Shown here: piece by piece, positions 8,954 through 17,413 of the stretch
How the letters are laid out: every line of letters starts with the position of its first letter
Numbering within the stretch: position 1 is the first letter of the stretch
DNA from: Actinomycetes bacterium
Lineage (GTDB): Bacteria; Actinomycetota; Acidimicrobiia; Acidimicrobiales; Acidimicrobiaceae
DNA: 41,629 nt
Direction of reading: 5' to 3'
NCBI GenBank assembly: GCA_021841935.1
Contig: JAKCDL010000019.1
Location: forward strand, 1 to 41,629
Program-made: the position numbers and the translations under genes
Notes under the pieces: model-generated
Seen by the model: only the letters and a program-made list of their open reading frames with translations
What the model was told of the DNA's origin: nothing
The model's database searches: none

Positions 8954-9053
8954 AGGTCGATGTTACATTACGGCAGGGGCAAAGATCCTTCGAAGTTGAT
9001 TTGCCCTATTCAATGGTTGTATCCTTCTTCGTTTGGATCAAAACTTGGATAAA

Positions 9054-9075
9054 TTCCACTATCGTGATAGTAGAA
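9054..9075. promoter_or_regulatory. SUF operator 2: inverted repeat upstream of sufD
   Basis: The core ACTATC-GT-GATAGT is at 9058-9071, flanked by TTCC and AGAA so that most outer positions still pair. The centre lies 42 nt before GTG 9107. The same distance separates operator 3 from the sufC2 ATG, which supports both the operator and the GTG start. Confidence 0.68.
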
Positions 9076-9106
9076 ATTAATTGACACTCGAGATATGAGG
9101 TGTTTT

Positions 9107-10360
9107 GTGGCCGGAAACCAACTAACGTTGCGTGACCTTCAAAGTGCTCATGTGGAGCACTTTTCGGAGATCACCGAAGTTCAAAGGTCTGACCGTAGAA
9201 GGGCGCAGGAGCTTCTCTCTGGAAAGTCACTTCCATCTGCTACCGAGGAGGAGTGGCGCTACTCTCGTATTGATGCGCTTCTTTCACAGGTGAAAGAGTT
9301 TGAAGTTGGTAGCGGCAAAGTCGCTTCTGGCGCTCGAGAGCCTTCGATTGATGGAAAATTTCCAGTTCGCATCCTACTTTCAAATGGCGGCCTCTGGTTC
9401 CAAGGTGGAGACGGCGTTGAAGTTGAATTGATAGACAGTTCACAGACTGCATCGAGCTTTTCAATCGATGGTGGCGACGACTTCTTTAGGCTCTTAGCCC
9501 GTGGTTATGCAAATATCGCTCTAAGGGTCACCGTTAAAGAGGGTGTTCAACTCCAAGACCCCATTCTTCTAGAGGTTGAATTGGATCCATCGGAGACTCT
9601 TAGTGCTCCGCGATTCGAGTTCATCTTCGAAAGGGACTCTGCTGCCTCTGTAATTGAGGTCGTAACCGGAGGTGGTGATTCATCGCTTGCAGCCCCACTG
9701 GTTGAGGTCGGAGTTAGAAGCGGTGCTAATTGTACCTATAGCTACCTACAAAATTGTGACTCCAGAGCGGCCATCGTTGAGAATGTAGTTATCGAGGCGG
9801 ATAAGTCAAGCTCCGTTACCTATAGCGCCTTTGGATTTGGCGCAAACTACGGTCGCCTGAGGTTCGACGGTCGGATCGTGGGAGACGACGTTGAGATGAA
9901 GGTCCGAGCGTGTTACTTTGGCAGCGAGAGCCAAATGCTCGACTTTCGTACCTTCCAACGTCATATTGCGCCTCGAAGTACTTCGGACCTACTCTTCAAA
10001 GGCGCGGTTGGAAACGACGCCCACAGCGTCTACTCCGGCCTGGTGGTCATCGAAGAGGGTGCTGTGAAGTCAGATGCCTATCAGACGAATAGAAATTTGG
10101 TACTATCAGCTGGGGCAAGGGCTGATTCTGTTCCCAACTTGGACATCCGTGAAAATAGCGTTAGGTGCTCTCATGCGTCGGCAGTTGGCCCTATCGATCC
10201 CGAGATGATGTTTTATCTCGAGTCGCGGGGTGTGCACCCTGATGAAGCGCGACGCTTGATCATCGAGGGGTTCTTCAAGGAGATTACAGAGGCTATTCCA
10301 AATTTAACCTTGAGATCTCAGATCGGTGCATTGGTAGCCAACAAGTTGAAGGGAATTTAG
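9107..10360 (+). CDS. sufD: Fe-S cluster assembly protein SufD
   Basis: SufD is the partner of SufB in the SufBC2D scaffold. The protein (417 residues from GTG 9107) has a loosely conserved helical N-terminus with EEEWRYSRIDALL and a beta-helix core. The C-terminus holds the conserved RCSHASAVGPIDPEMMFYLESRGV segment, where the His after the Ser corresponds to E. coli SufD His360, and then IIEGFF. An in-frame ATG at 9095 exists, but GAGG at 9097-9100 is correctly spaced for GTG 9107. The next gene (Rieske) begins immediately after the stop, so sufD, Rieske and sufC1 form a tight operon under operator 2. Confidence 0.93.
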   Translation: MAGNQLTLRDLQSAHVEHFSEITEVQRSDRRRAQELLSGKSLPSATEEEWRYSRIDALLSQVKEFEVGSGKVASGAREPSIDGKFPVRILLSNGGLWFQGGDGVEVELIDSSQTASSFSIDGGDDFFRLLARGYANIALRVTVKEGVQLQDPILLEVELDPSETLSAPRFEFIFERDSAASVIEVVTGGGDSSLAAPLVEVGVRSGANCTYSYLQNCDSRAAIVENVVIEADKSSSVTYSAFGFGANYGRLRFDGRIVGDDVEMKVRACYFGSESQMLDFRTFQRHIAPRSTSDLLFKGAVGNDAHSVYSGLVVIEEGAVKSDAYQTNRNLVLSAGARADSVPNLDIRENSVRCSHASAVGPIDPEMMFYLESRGVHPDEARRLIIEGFFKEITEAIPNLTLRSQIGALVANKLKGI

Positions 10361-10678
10361 TTGTCAAATCGTATTGATGCAGGAAGTGTCGATGAGTTCG
10401 ATCGCAACGGTGGTCTAAAGAAGGTCTCGGTTGGCTCTCACGATGTTGTCGTCGTTCGAATTGAAGATGACTTCTACGCAATTGGAGATAAATGCTCGCA
10501 CGCCGATATTTCGCTCTCAGAGGGTGACGTCTACGTCGAAGATTGTGAGATCGAATGTTGGAAGCACGGAAGCACCTTCTCGCTAAAGACTGGGAAGCCC
10601 CAGACTCTACCTGCGACCAAGGCAGTTCCGGTCTATGAAGTTGTTGTTGAGGATCAGAGAGTAGTCGTGATCGCATAA
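10361..10678 (+). CDS. Rieske [2Fe-2S] ferredoxin of the SUF operon
   Basis: A 105-residue soluble Rieske protein. The cluster ligands are seen as Cys45-x-His47 (CSH) and Cys66-x2-His69 (CWKH), with KHGSTFSLKTGKP after the second pair. It has no membrane segment. Such proteins are common inside actinobacterial suf operons and resemble ferredoxin subunits of non-haem iron oxygenases. A role in electron delivery to the SUF scaffold is inference. The start is TTG 10361, directly after the sufD stop, with AAGGGA six to seven bases upstream. The stop TAA abuts the ATG of sufC1 (TAAATG), which points to translational coupling. Confidence 0.9.
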   Translation: MSNRIDAGSVDEFDRNGGLKKVSVGSHDVVVVRIEDDFYAIGDKCSHADISLSEGDVYVEDCEIECWKHGSTFSLKTGKPQTLPATKAVPVYEVVVEDQRVVVIA

Positions 10679-11395
10679 ATGGCAAATCGTGAATTGATAA
10701 TCGAAGATCTCCACGTCTCTATTGACGGCAAGGAGATCGTAAAGGGATTTTCCATCGAAGTGAAGGCTGGCCAGGTCCATGCCATTATGGGGCCAAATGG
10801 CTCAGGAAAGACCACCCTTGCATCTGCCATTATGGGTAAAGCGGGCTATGAGATAACCAAGGGGAAGATCACCCTAGATGGAGTAGATCTTACCAAAGCC
10901 CCAACCTACGAGAGGGCAAGGAGCGGAATCTTTCTGATCTCGCAGCTCCCAAGTGAGCTTGGAGGGGTTTATCTTGACGATATACGGAGGGCTCAACCTA
11001 GTCAGAGTGACTTTCGAATCGATCGCGATCTCGAAGAGGAGCTAAGAACTATTGGCCTCGACCCTCAATTGGCTGACAGGGCTATCAACGTTGGTTTTTC
11101 TGGAGGAGAAAAGAAGAGGTTCGAGACCCTTCAGCTCTCCCTCCTCGGAGCAAAGCTGGCTCTACTAGATGAACTTGATTCAGGGTTAGATATCGATGCT
11201 CTTCGAGAGGTTTCTAGGCGAATATCGACGATGGTGAAGGAGGAGGGGCTGATGGTCATTGCAATTACCCACTACTCCCGCCTTCTTCGAGAGCTAGTGC
11301 CCGATGTTGTTCATGTCTATGAAAAGGGTCGAATAACTGAAAGTGGAAGCTTTGAGCTGGCATTTGAGTTAGAAAAGACCGGATATCAAAGGTAA
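10679..11395 (+). CDS. sufC: SufC-type ABC ATPase, divergent paralogue (SufC1)
   Basis: A 238-residue ABC ATPase with Walker A GPNGSGKTT, signature FSGGEKKR, Walker B LALLDELDSGLD and switch His in ITHYSR, so ATPase chemistry looks intact. It belongs to the SufC family (EKKR signature, DSGLDIDAL) but departs from the norm. The Q-loop reads IFLISQLPSELGGV instead of IFLAFQYPxxIxGV, the following helix is shortened, and Walker B has DEL in place of DET. A second, canonical sufC lies at 17414-18160. It is the last gene of the sufD operon and starts exactly at the Rieske stop with no ribosome site of its own. Whether it pairs with SufD, SufB or both cannot be read from the sequence. Confidence 0.9.
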   Translation: MANRELIIEDLHVSIDGKEIVKGFSIEVKAGQVHAIMGPNGSGKTTLASAIMGKAGYEITKGKITLDGVDLTKAPTYERARSGIFLISQLPSELGGVYLDDIRRAQPSQSDFRIDRDLEEELRTIGLDPQLADRAINVGFSGGEKKRFETLQLSLLGAKLALLDELDSGLDIDALREVSRRISTMVKEEGLMVIAITHYSRLLRELVPDVVHVYEKGRITESGSFELAFELEKTGYQR

Positions 11396-11451
11396 ATTCA
11401 CAGCAACTTCCAAGAAAGTTATCTAAATGTTCACATTTTGCCTTGGGTGAT

Positions 11452-11480
11452 TTGTGACTAGGGTCACAGCGATATATACT
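11452..11480 (+). promoter_or_regulatory. Sigma70-like promoter with a perfect CRP/GlxR-type box in its spacer
   Basis: A -35 TTGTGA (11452-11457) and a -10 TATACT (11475-11480) are separated by exactly 17 bases. Overlapping the -35 and the spacer is TGTGA-N6-TCACA at 11453-11468, the full consensus of CRP/FNR-family sites (CRP, mycobacterial Rv3676, corynebacterial GlxR). In this position a bound protein should repress. Transcription would start near 11487, pointing away from sufC1 into a stretch without any protein gene. Confidence 0.62.
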
Positions 11481-11486
11481 GTTCAT

Positions 11487-11603
11487 TAGTTAGACGTTGC
11501 GGATGGCAATTACTCAAGGCTTTGGGGGAAGCGAGTAGGAGCCGGGGGAGTCCAATGCGTCTCATCTTTGGACGGGGGATTGCAGGGAGGCCTATGGCCT
11601 CCC
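11487..11603 (+). ncRNA. Candidate small RNA (about 115 nt)
   Basis: Between the promoter at 11452-11480 and the hairpin at 11585-11603 there is no plausible protein frame, yet the segment is strongly patterned. GGGGGA occurs three times (11524-11529, 11544-11549, 11574-11579). The last two copies flank a stem, GTCCAA (11550-11555) with TTGGAC (11568-11573). Promoter, structured body and terminal hairpin together suggest a stand-alone non-coding RNA. The family is not recognised. On the opposite strand the repeats read TCCCCC, so a C-rich antisense RNA is the alternative, but no promoter was seen there. Confidence 0.4.
11585..11603 (+). terminator. GC-rich hairpin ending the candidate sRNA
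   Basis: GGGAGGCC and GGCCTCCC pair across a 3-nt TAT loop, followed by TCATCATTTAAAAA. The stem is strong but the T-tract is broken, so this may be a weak or factor-assisted terminator. It could also stop read-through from sufC1. Confidence 0.55.
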
Positions 11604-11891
11604 TCATCATTTAAAAATTCACGTAAGCACTAGATATTTGCGCGTCAACCCTCGTCGAGCATTTGGAGTGCGTTTTACAAACTCAAATTGAGTTCTCGCA
11701 GCCTTATCGTATGGCTGTTAGCTCCACGACGATTGAAGGACTTTGTTCCAATCCGTCACTGTGTTAATCTTTTCTTGATATTTTTCTATATTTAGTCAGA
11801 GGAAGGGATTGTAGCCTTGCGCCTGAAGATGACAAGGCTTCTCGGTTGATTTGATTGATGTGGAAGAACGGTTTAGGAGTTCGGAAGGTAA
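11604..11891. other. Intergenic region upstream of the second response regulator
   Basis: No gene is visible. A palindrome AACTCAA-A-TTGAGTT lies at 11680-11694 and a short stem CAGCC/GGCTG at about 11699-11717. Either could be regulatory for the two-component operon starting at 11892. No confident -35/-10 pair was found. The T/A-rich part at about 11765-11800 is a possible promoter zone. Confidence 0.35.
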
Positions 11892-12557
11892 GTGCGCATA
11901 CTGGTAGTTGAAGATGAAGTTAGATTGGCCGATGCACTTCGTCGTGGCCTTCAGGCCGAAGGCTTTGCCGTTGACGTTGCAAATGACGGGACAACTGGGT
12001 TGAAGTTGGCTAAAGAGAGCCCTTACGATGTGATAATTCTAGACATCATGTTGCCGGGAATCAATGGATTTAAGCTTTGCGCAATGCTTCGCGAAGCTGA
12101 GATTTGGTGTCCAATCATGATGCTCACAGCTAAGGATGGAGAATTGGATGAGGCTGAGGCGCTCGATACCGGCGCCGATGACTTTCTAACCAAGCCTTTC
12201 TCATTTACAGTTCTCCTGGCAAGAATTCGCGCCCTTCTTAGGCGCAGTGGAACCTCTCGACCGGCTCAACTATCGGTAGACGACTTGACTTTGGATCCTG
12301 CAAGTCACGGAGTCTATAGAGGTACTACGTCCATAGAGTTGACGTCACGAGAATTTTCTCTCCTCGAACTTCTCTTGCGGAGAAAGGGAGAGGTTCTCAC
12401 CAAGGCCGATATCATTGAACACGTCTGGGACTACGACTTTGAAGGCGACTCTAATATCGTAGAAGTTTACGTCGGTTACCTGCGAAAGAAGATCGATCAG
12501 CCATTTGGCACAAAGACGATTCGAACAATCCGCGGCGCAGGATACGTCATCTCATAG
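11892..12557 (+). CDS. OmpR/PhoB-family response regulator
   Basis: A 221-residue regulator that opens directly with the receiver (MRILVVEDE). The phospho-acceptor is Asp51 in ILDIMLPG, and Lys101 lies in DDFLTKPF. The DNA-binding winged helix has LTSREFSLLELLL, HVWDYDF and the closing IRTIRGAGYVIS. The start is GTG 11892, preceded by GGAAGG. Its cognate kinase follows after a 116-base gap that contains a T7 run at about 12601-12608, so part of the transcription may stop there. It resembles PrrA/TcrA/CutR-type actinobacterial regulators. The target genes are unknown; the glycosidase at 14278 is the best local candidate. Confidence 0.92.
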   Translation: MRILVVEDEVRLADALRRGLQAEGFAVDVANDGTTGLKLAKESPYDVIILDIMLPGINGFKLCAMLREAEIWCPIMMLTAKDGELDEAEALDTGADDFLTKPFSFTVLLARIRALLRRSGTSRPAQLSVDDLTLDPASHGVYRGTTSIELTSREFSLLELLLRRKGEVLTKADIIEHVWDYDFEGDSNIVEVYVGYLRKKIDQPFGTKTIRTIRGAGYVIS

Positions 12558-12673
12558 GGTCGCCGCCGAGGTGGTGGACGTATGTGCTAGGTTTGCTTAA
12601 TTTTTTTGTCAGCTAGTCGAAGTATCATCTATAGGGTAACGCTTATGTTTGCCCTATTCGAGGAAGATACTTC

Positions 12674-14239
12674 GTGAGGTTTGTACGTCTTAGATCAGTG
12701 CGATGGAGAACGACGATCGCCGCTGTGGTCGTTGTGTCGATAGCGCTCTTCGTTGCAGGCCTCTTTCTCGTAAAAAATGTTATCGACGTCTTTAACCAAG
12801 GCGCACTTAATCTTGCCAGGGCTGAAGTATCCACTATTTCCGTACTCCTCAGAGGGCGCGAGATAGTGAACCCTCTTCCAGCGCCAAGGGGTGACCTTGG
12901 GGTTCAGGTGATCGACGCTAGCGGTAAGGTCGTTGCCTCTACGGCAAACTTTAGCGGTCTAGCTCCAGTTATTTCTGTTACAAATTCTACGAGCCAGATT
13001 TCGATGTTGTCGACTAGCAACCTTTCGGTTTTGAAGACTCGGTACAAGGGAGACTTTAATGGTGTCCTAGTGGGCGAGAGAGTTCCAATCTCTCCAGATG
13101 GACTTCATGTCGTGCACATTGACGATATTACTGGGCGGACTCCGCACGGCGATCCAAGTGAAACCCCAGTTGAAGGGACACCGCCCGGAAGTTTTGCAGC
13201 AGGCAGCGTTAGTTCTCAACCAACCGTATTTGTACTTGTATGGGCATCTTTAGCTTCGCGAGAGCAGTCCACTCACACCATCTCCACCTCTCTGTTTATA
13301 CTGTTTCCTCTATTGATCCTCTTTGTTGGACTCCTCTCGTACCTCCTCACCGGGGCGGCATTACGACCAGTTCGAAAGATTCGAAGTGAGGTTGAAGATA
13401 TAAGCGGTAGTAATCTTCACCGCCGCGTCTTTGAGCCGTCGACAGATGATGAAATAGAGGCACTCGCTCGTACCATGAATCAGATGCTCGATCGCATTGA
13501 GGCATCGACTGAGAGGCAGAGGCAATTTGTCTCGGATGCATCCCACGAACTTCGTACTCCGATTGCGACGATTCGTGCTGAGCTTGAGATCGCAATCATG
13601 CATCCGGAGGCGACTGAGATCCCGATTGCCTTGAATGCTGCCCTTGAGGAGGCCGATCGCATGGCTCGAATCGTAAGTGATCTTTTGACACTTGCAAAGA
13701 TGGATGAGGGAGCATTGAAGCCAAAGATGGAGACGGTCGACCTCGACGAACTCATTCTTGGCGAGGTGAGGCGCCTTCGTCTCCATAAGAACGTTGAGGT
13801 TCTAACAAACATCGCTGCGGCGCGAATAAGCGCCGATGGTGACCAAATTCTGAGGGTGATTCGCAACCTCCTTGAAAATGCGGCGCGCCACTGTGTCACG
13901 TCGGTCTCAATTGCGATGAGACGCGTTGAGGTGAGGGCCGTTGACTACGTTGAGGTAAGTATCTGCGACGATGGCCCCGGAATACCTGTCGAAATTAGAA
14001 CGAAAGTCTTCGAGAGATTTCATAGAGCTGAGCAAGATAGAGCTAGAGCTACAGGTGGCTCTGGCCTAGGCCTTTCGATAGTGTCAGGCATCGTGGAGGC
14101 CCACCATGGAACAATTGAGGTCTCTGATGAGGTTGGAGAGTTGCTAGGAGCTCACTTTATCCTGCGATTGCCCCTTGATGTCTCCTTCGACGACGTCGAT
14201 GAAGAGGAGATTCAGCAAAGCATTACTTATGCAGACTAA
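12674..14239 (+). CDS. Two-component sensor histidine kinase
   Basis: A 521-residue kinase with TM1 (about 13-33), a large extracytoplasmic domain (about 40-200) and TM2 (about 203-226). HAMP follows (about 227-280), then HisKA with His291 in DASHELRTPI. The ATPase domain shows N-box NLLENAARHC, CDDGPGIP and GGSGLGLSIV. The extracellular part contains a Pro/Thr-rich stretch with PSETPVEGTPPGS. The start is GTG 12674, with GAGGAAG upstream at 12659-12665. It follows the response regulator and precedes the glycosidase gene by 38 bases. The sensed signal is not evident, but the glycan-active neighbour suggests a cell-surface or polysaccharide cue (inference). Confidence 0.9.
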   Translation: MRFVRLRSVRWRTTIAAVVVVSIALFVAGLFLVKNVIDVFNQGALNLARAEVSTISVLLRGREIVNPLPAPRGDLGVQVIDASGKVVASTANFSGLAPVISVTNSTSQISMLSTSNLSVLKTRYKGDFNGVLVGERVPISPDGLHVVHIDDITGRTPHGDPSETPVEGTPPGSFAAGSVSSQPTVFVLVWASLASREQSTHTISTSLFILFPLLILFVGLLSYLLTGAALRPVRKIRSEVEDISGSNLHRRVFEPSTDDEIEALARTMNQMLDRIEASTERQRQFVSDASHELRTPIATIRAELEIAIMHPEATEIPIALNAALEEADRMARIVSDLLTLAKMDEGALKPKMETVDLDELILGEVRRLRLHKNVEVLTNIAAARISADGDQILRVIRNLLENAARHCVTSVSIAMRRVEVRAVDYVEVSICDDGPGIPVEIRTKVFERFHRAEQDRARATGGSGLGLSIVSGIVEAHHGTIEVSDEVGELLGAHFILRLPLDVSFDDVDEEEIQQSITYAD

Positions 14240-14277
14240 CTTGTAGTGGACAAAAATATCAATTTGGTCAAAGGTTT

Positions 14278-15492
14278 ATGACAGATATAATTCAACGAAA
14301 TAGAAGCACTCGGACGTATAAAGTTCGCAACACTCGTCCAAGGTACTTTCGAATCGCAGTCGTCTCATTGGCGATTGTAGGGATGGTAGGGTTCTCGTAT
14401 TCATTTGGTGGAGCCGTCCTTAGCGCAGGAACGAGTGGTGTCGGTGTGTCGGCCGTCGAGTGGATCAGAGGCCATGGCGGCGCTAGTTTCGTCGCCTTTG
14501 TCGAAAACTTCTGGTACTCGCACCACAAGCCACCGGTTGGTGGAGCTCCGCCTAAAGGTGCGATCAAGGCACCGGTGAATGCTACTACCACGACCATTGC
14601 ATCGGGGCCAATGCACTTGACCCCGCCAAAGCCTATCACCCCCTTTGTGACTCCAGCTCTTCCGGGAGAGGGTGTCTGGTCACCACAAGGAAGGACGATC
14701 GGGGGAGTGGCAGGACTCTATACAACTACGCTTCGTTCGTCGACGGTTTATACCTCTTTGGTCGCTGGTGTTGCTTGGATGGATCCAAATCTCCTCTCCT
14801 TTACCCTCTTTGCCGGTGGACAAGAGCCGGGACAAGGTCCATGGCAGAATATGGCGCCATTTACATCGACTCAAGAGGCTTCTCTAGTTGCTGCATTCAA
14901 TGCGGGATTTAGAATGCAAGATGCCCAAGGTGGATGGTACTCTGAGGGCAGAATGGCCTATCCGTTAGTAAACGGTGCAGCTTCATTTGTCATCTATAAG
15001 AATGGAACAGCAAACGTAGTTCAGTGGGGTCGTGACCAGACTTTGACTCCCGACGTTGCATCGGTCCGTCAAAACCTCTCGCTTATCGTCGACAATGGAC
15101 AAGTCAATCCATCAGTGAACTCCTCAAACTATGCGCAGTGGGGAGCAACAGTTGGAAATCAAGTCCTTGTATGGCGCTCTGGAGTTGGTGTTACTGCAAA
15201 TGGAGCAATTCTTTACGCCGCCGGTGCCTCGCTGAGTGTCGCAGAACTAGCCAATATTCTCATTCGTGCCGGCGCGGTGAGGGCTATGGAGATGGACATC
15301 AACTCGACTTGGACCAACTTCTTCTACTTCAATCCGCCCAATAATGGTCCAGCACTTCCTAGCAATGGTAGTGATCTAGTCGTAAATATGCTTCGTCCAC
15401 CGTCGCGTTACTTTGAGGGGACTGCTAGGGATTTCATCGCCGCATTTGCACGCCCCGTCGACGCAAACGGTAAAGTCATTCCGCAAGGTTGA
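14278..15492 (+). CDS. Membrane-anchored phosphodiester glycosidase (NAGPA/DUF2233) family protein
   Basis: A 404-residue protein with one N-terminal membrane segment (about 24-46) after a basic cytoplasmic tail, and a Pro/Thr-rich linker (about 83-120). The extracellular domain resembles the NAGPA family, with FNAGFRMQDAQGGWYSEGR, LSLIVDNGQV and RAMEMDINSTW standing for the family's conserved Asn/Gly, Asp-Asn-Gly and Glu-(Leu/Met)-Asp motifs. Members cleave GlcNAc-1-phosphodiesters or act on exopolysaccharide and teichoic-type polymers, and many bacterial members are annotated as exopolysaccharide biosynthesis proteins. The start is ATG 14278 with AAAGG just upstream. It is the last gene of the regulator-kinase operon and is followed by a strong terminator. 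The exact substrate is unknown. Confidence 0.78.
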   Translation: MTDIIQRNRSTRTYKVRNTRPRYFRIAVVSLAIVGMVGFSYSFGGAVLSAGTSGVGVSAVEWIRGHGGASFVAFVENFWYSHHKPPVGGAPPKGAIKAPVNATTTTIASGPMHLTPPKPITPFVTPALPGEGVWSPQGRTIGGVAGLYTTTLRSSTVYTSLVAGVAWMDPNLLSFTLFAGGQEPGQGPWQNMAPFTSTQEASLVAAFNAGFRMQDAQGGWYSEGRMAYPLVNGAASFVIYKNGTANVVQWGRDQTLTPDVASVRQNLSLIVDNGQVNPSVNSSNYAQWGATVGNQVLVWRSGVGVTANGAILYAAGASLSVAELANILIRAGAVRAMEMDINSTWTNFFYFNPPNNGPALPSNGSDLVVNMLRPPSRYFEGTARDFIAAFARPVDANGKVIPQG

Positions 15493-15557
15493 TCTGAAAA
15501 AAGTTGCTGTGGCAGCTACGGTCCCATTAGCTATCGTGGCGTCGTAATTTGCAGATA

Positions 15558-15597
15558 AAAAGAGTGCCACCTCAATTACAGTGGGTGGCACTCTTTT
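15558..15597. terminator. Strong bidirectional terminator between glycosidase and sufU
   Basis: AAAAGAGTGCCACC pairs perfectly with GGTGGCACTCTTTT (14 bp) across a 12-nt loop. The A-tract on one side and T-tract on the other suit termination of both convergent operons. Confidence 0.92.
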
Positions 15598-15638
15598 GTT
15601 TTGCTAATGCTCTTTCGATAGAAAGTAGCTAGGACGAT

Positions 15639-16118
15639 CTAATCGTTGGCACCGTCGATTTGAAGATCGAGCTCGTCGACGATCTGAGTGAAGGTGTTCC
15701 AGGCTAGAGTTGCGCACTTTATTCGGGCTGGGAATTTTGAGACTCCTTGAAGGGCTGCTAATTCACCAAGCTTGCGAAGGTCTATCTCCACGGGTTCACT
15801 CTTTTCGCCCTCTTCGTCAAGGAGGAGAAGCCTCTTGAAGGTCTTTATGGTTTCACGGGCTTCAGCTATAGTTTTGCCCTTTACCGCATTTGTCATCAGA
15901 GAAGCTGACGATCTCGAGATTGAGCAGCCTTGCCCAGAGTTCTTGATATCGGTGATTCTTTCGCCGTCGTAGTTGACGTAGATCGAGATCTCGTCGCCAC
16001 AGAGTGGGTTGTAGCCATCGGCCTGATGAGCCGGTGGAACCTCTAGGGTTCCCGAATTGCGTGGATTTTTGTAGTGATCAAGAATTATCTCTCTATAGAG
16101 ATCCTCGAGGCCCTGCAT
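15639..16118 (-). CDS. sufU: SufU, zinc-dependent sulfur-transfer protein for SufS
   Basis: A 159-residue SufU/IscU-fold protein opening with LYREIILDHYKNPRN. Ligand residues are visible: Cys40 and Asp42 in NPLCGDE, Cys65 in GQGCSIS, and Cys134 in RIKCATLAW. It has the insertion between the second and third cysteines that separates SufU from IscU. In Gram-positive bacteria SufU binds zinc and accepts persulfide sulfur from SufS. The start is ATG 16118 with AAGGGAA eight bases upstream. It is the last gene of the sufC2-sufS-sufU operon, 50 bases after the sufS stop. No sufT follows; transcription ends at 15558-15597. Confidence 0.95.
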   Translation of the reverse strand: MQGLEDLYREIILDHYKNPRNSGTLEVPPAHQADGYNPLCGDEISIYVNYDGERITDIKNSGQGCSISRSSASLMTNAVKGKTIAEARETIKTFKRLLLLDEEGEKSEPVEIDLRKLGELAALQGVSKFPARIKCATLAWNTFTQIVDELDLQIDGAND

Positions 16119-16168
16119 TGTCTAGTTCCCTTCCAATTCTTTCGCTATTGAATCTTCAAAAATATCTC

Positions 16169-17413
16169 TTAGATGAAAAAATTTCGCGTCTCTTTTAGTG
16201 CGTCAACTAAAGCGTCCACGTCTGCTTCGTCGTTGTAGATGTGAAAGCTAGCACGCGCAGTTGCTGCTACGCCAAGATGGCGCATAAGAGGCTTGGCGCA
16301 GTGGTGCCCTGCTCTGACGTTTACCAAGTTTTGGTCGAGTACTTGTGCGACGTCATGCGGGTGTACACCTTCCAATTCAAAGGAGAGACACCCTGACCTT
16401 TTGGATGGATCTGATGGTCCGAAGATCTTTATCTCGTCACCGAAGGCCCCCTTGACCTTCTCGTAAGCCAACCTAGATATCTCTCGGTCATGGCTTTCAA
16501 TTGCATCCATTCCGATCGAATTCATGTAGTCAACGGCTGCTCCTAGGCCAATTGCCTCAGCTATCGGTGGTGTTCCAGCTTCGAACTTATATGGTAGTTC
16601 ATTGGCTACGAAGCCATCGAGGCGGACGTCGCTGATCATATCGCCACCGCCTAGGAAGGGCGGCATTTGATCTAAGAGTTCGCTACGTCCCCAAAGAACA
16701 CCGATCCCAGTTGGACCGAACATCTTGTGGCCAGTAAATGCTATTAGGTCTGCGCCGATCGACTTTACATCGATCTGCCTATGAGGAACAAATTGTGAAG
16801 CATCACCCACAACGATAGCGCCAGCAGCCTTTGCCACTTGGGCAATCCCTGTAAATGGCGTTACGGTTCCAAGTACATTTGAAGTAAGTGTTAGTGAGAC
16901 CACCTTTGCGCCGTCGACGATTCTTTCGAGATCGTCGATGATCAACTCGCCTTCGTCGTCGACGTCGATAAATTCGACTTGAATACCTATGTACTGCGCG
17001 AGCATCTGCCAAGGAACTATGTTGGCGTGGTGTTCCATCTTGGTTATGACGACCTTATCACCTTGGCGCAGAAAGCCTCTTCCCAAAGAGTTGGCAACGA
17101 GATTTAGCGCCTCTGTTGAGTTCTTCGAGAAGATAGTCTCACGGCCTGGATGAGTTGCACCGATAAAGCGTCCGATGCGCTCTCTAGCGCTCTCGTAGAG
17201 TTCGGTGGCCTCTTCTGCGAGGCGATATACTCCTCTGTGGACGTTGGCGTGGTGGAACCTATAGTAGTTCTCCATCGCCTCAAGGACCATAGAGGGCCGC
17301 TGCGAGGAGGCGCCTGAATCAAGGTAGTGAAGCCCTGGATTATTGGCAAATATAGGAAAGTCGCTCCTCACCTTTGCAACATCGATATGGTTGTCGATCA
17401 GCACTTCTGTCAA
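16169..17413 (-). CDS. sufS: Cysteine desulfurase SufS (group II)
   Basis: A 414-residue PLP enzyme that releases sulfur from cysteine as enzyme-bound persulfide. The PLP lysine is Lys230 in FTGHKMFGPTG and the catalytic cysteine is Cys372 in VRAGHHCAKPL. The early YLDSGASSQRP motif and MEHHANIVPW are typical of SufS. The pocket motif reads DASQFVPH where DGAQxxPH is usual, keeping Asp and Gln. The start is TTG 17413, abutting the sufC2 stop (TAATTG), with GGTGGAAG upstream on the coding strand. It works with SufU, encoded next. Confidence 0.95.
   Translation of the reverse strand: MTEVLIDNHIDVAKVRSDFPIFANNPGLHYLDSGASSQRPSMVLEAMENYYRFHHANVHRGVYRLAEEATELYESARERIGRFIGATHPGRETIFSKNSTEALNLVANSLGRGFLRQGDKVVITKMEHHANIVPWQMLAQYIGIQVEFIDVDDEGELIIDDLERIVDGAKVVSLTLTSNVLGTVTPFTGIAQVAKAAGAIVVGDASQFVPHRQIDVKSIGADLIAFTGHKMFGPTGIGVLWGRSELLDQMPPFLGGGDMISDVRLDGFVANELPYKFEAGTPPIAEAIGLGAAVDYMNSIGMDAIESHDREISRLAYEKVKGAFGDEIKIFGPSDPSKRSGCLSFELEGVHPHDVAQVLDQNLVNVRAGHHCAKPLMRHLGVAATARASFHIYNDEADVDALVDALKETRNFFI

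Noticed and set aside
13347..13899. Long minus-strand frames opposite the second histidine kinase
   Set aside because: They are antisense shadows; the plus strand has full HAMP, HisKA and ATPase motifs across the same bases.
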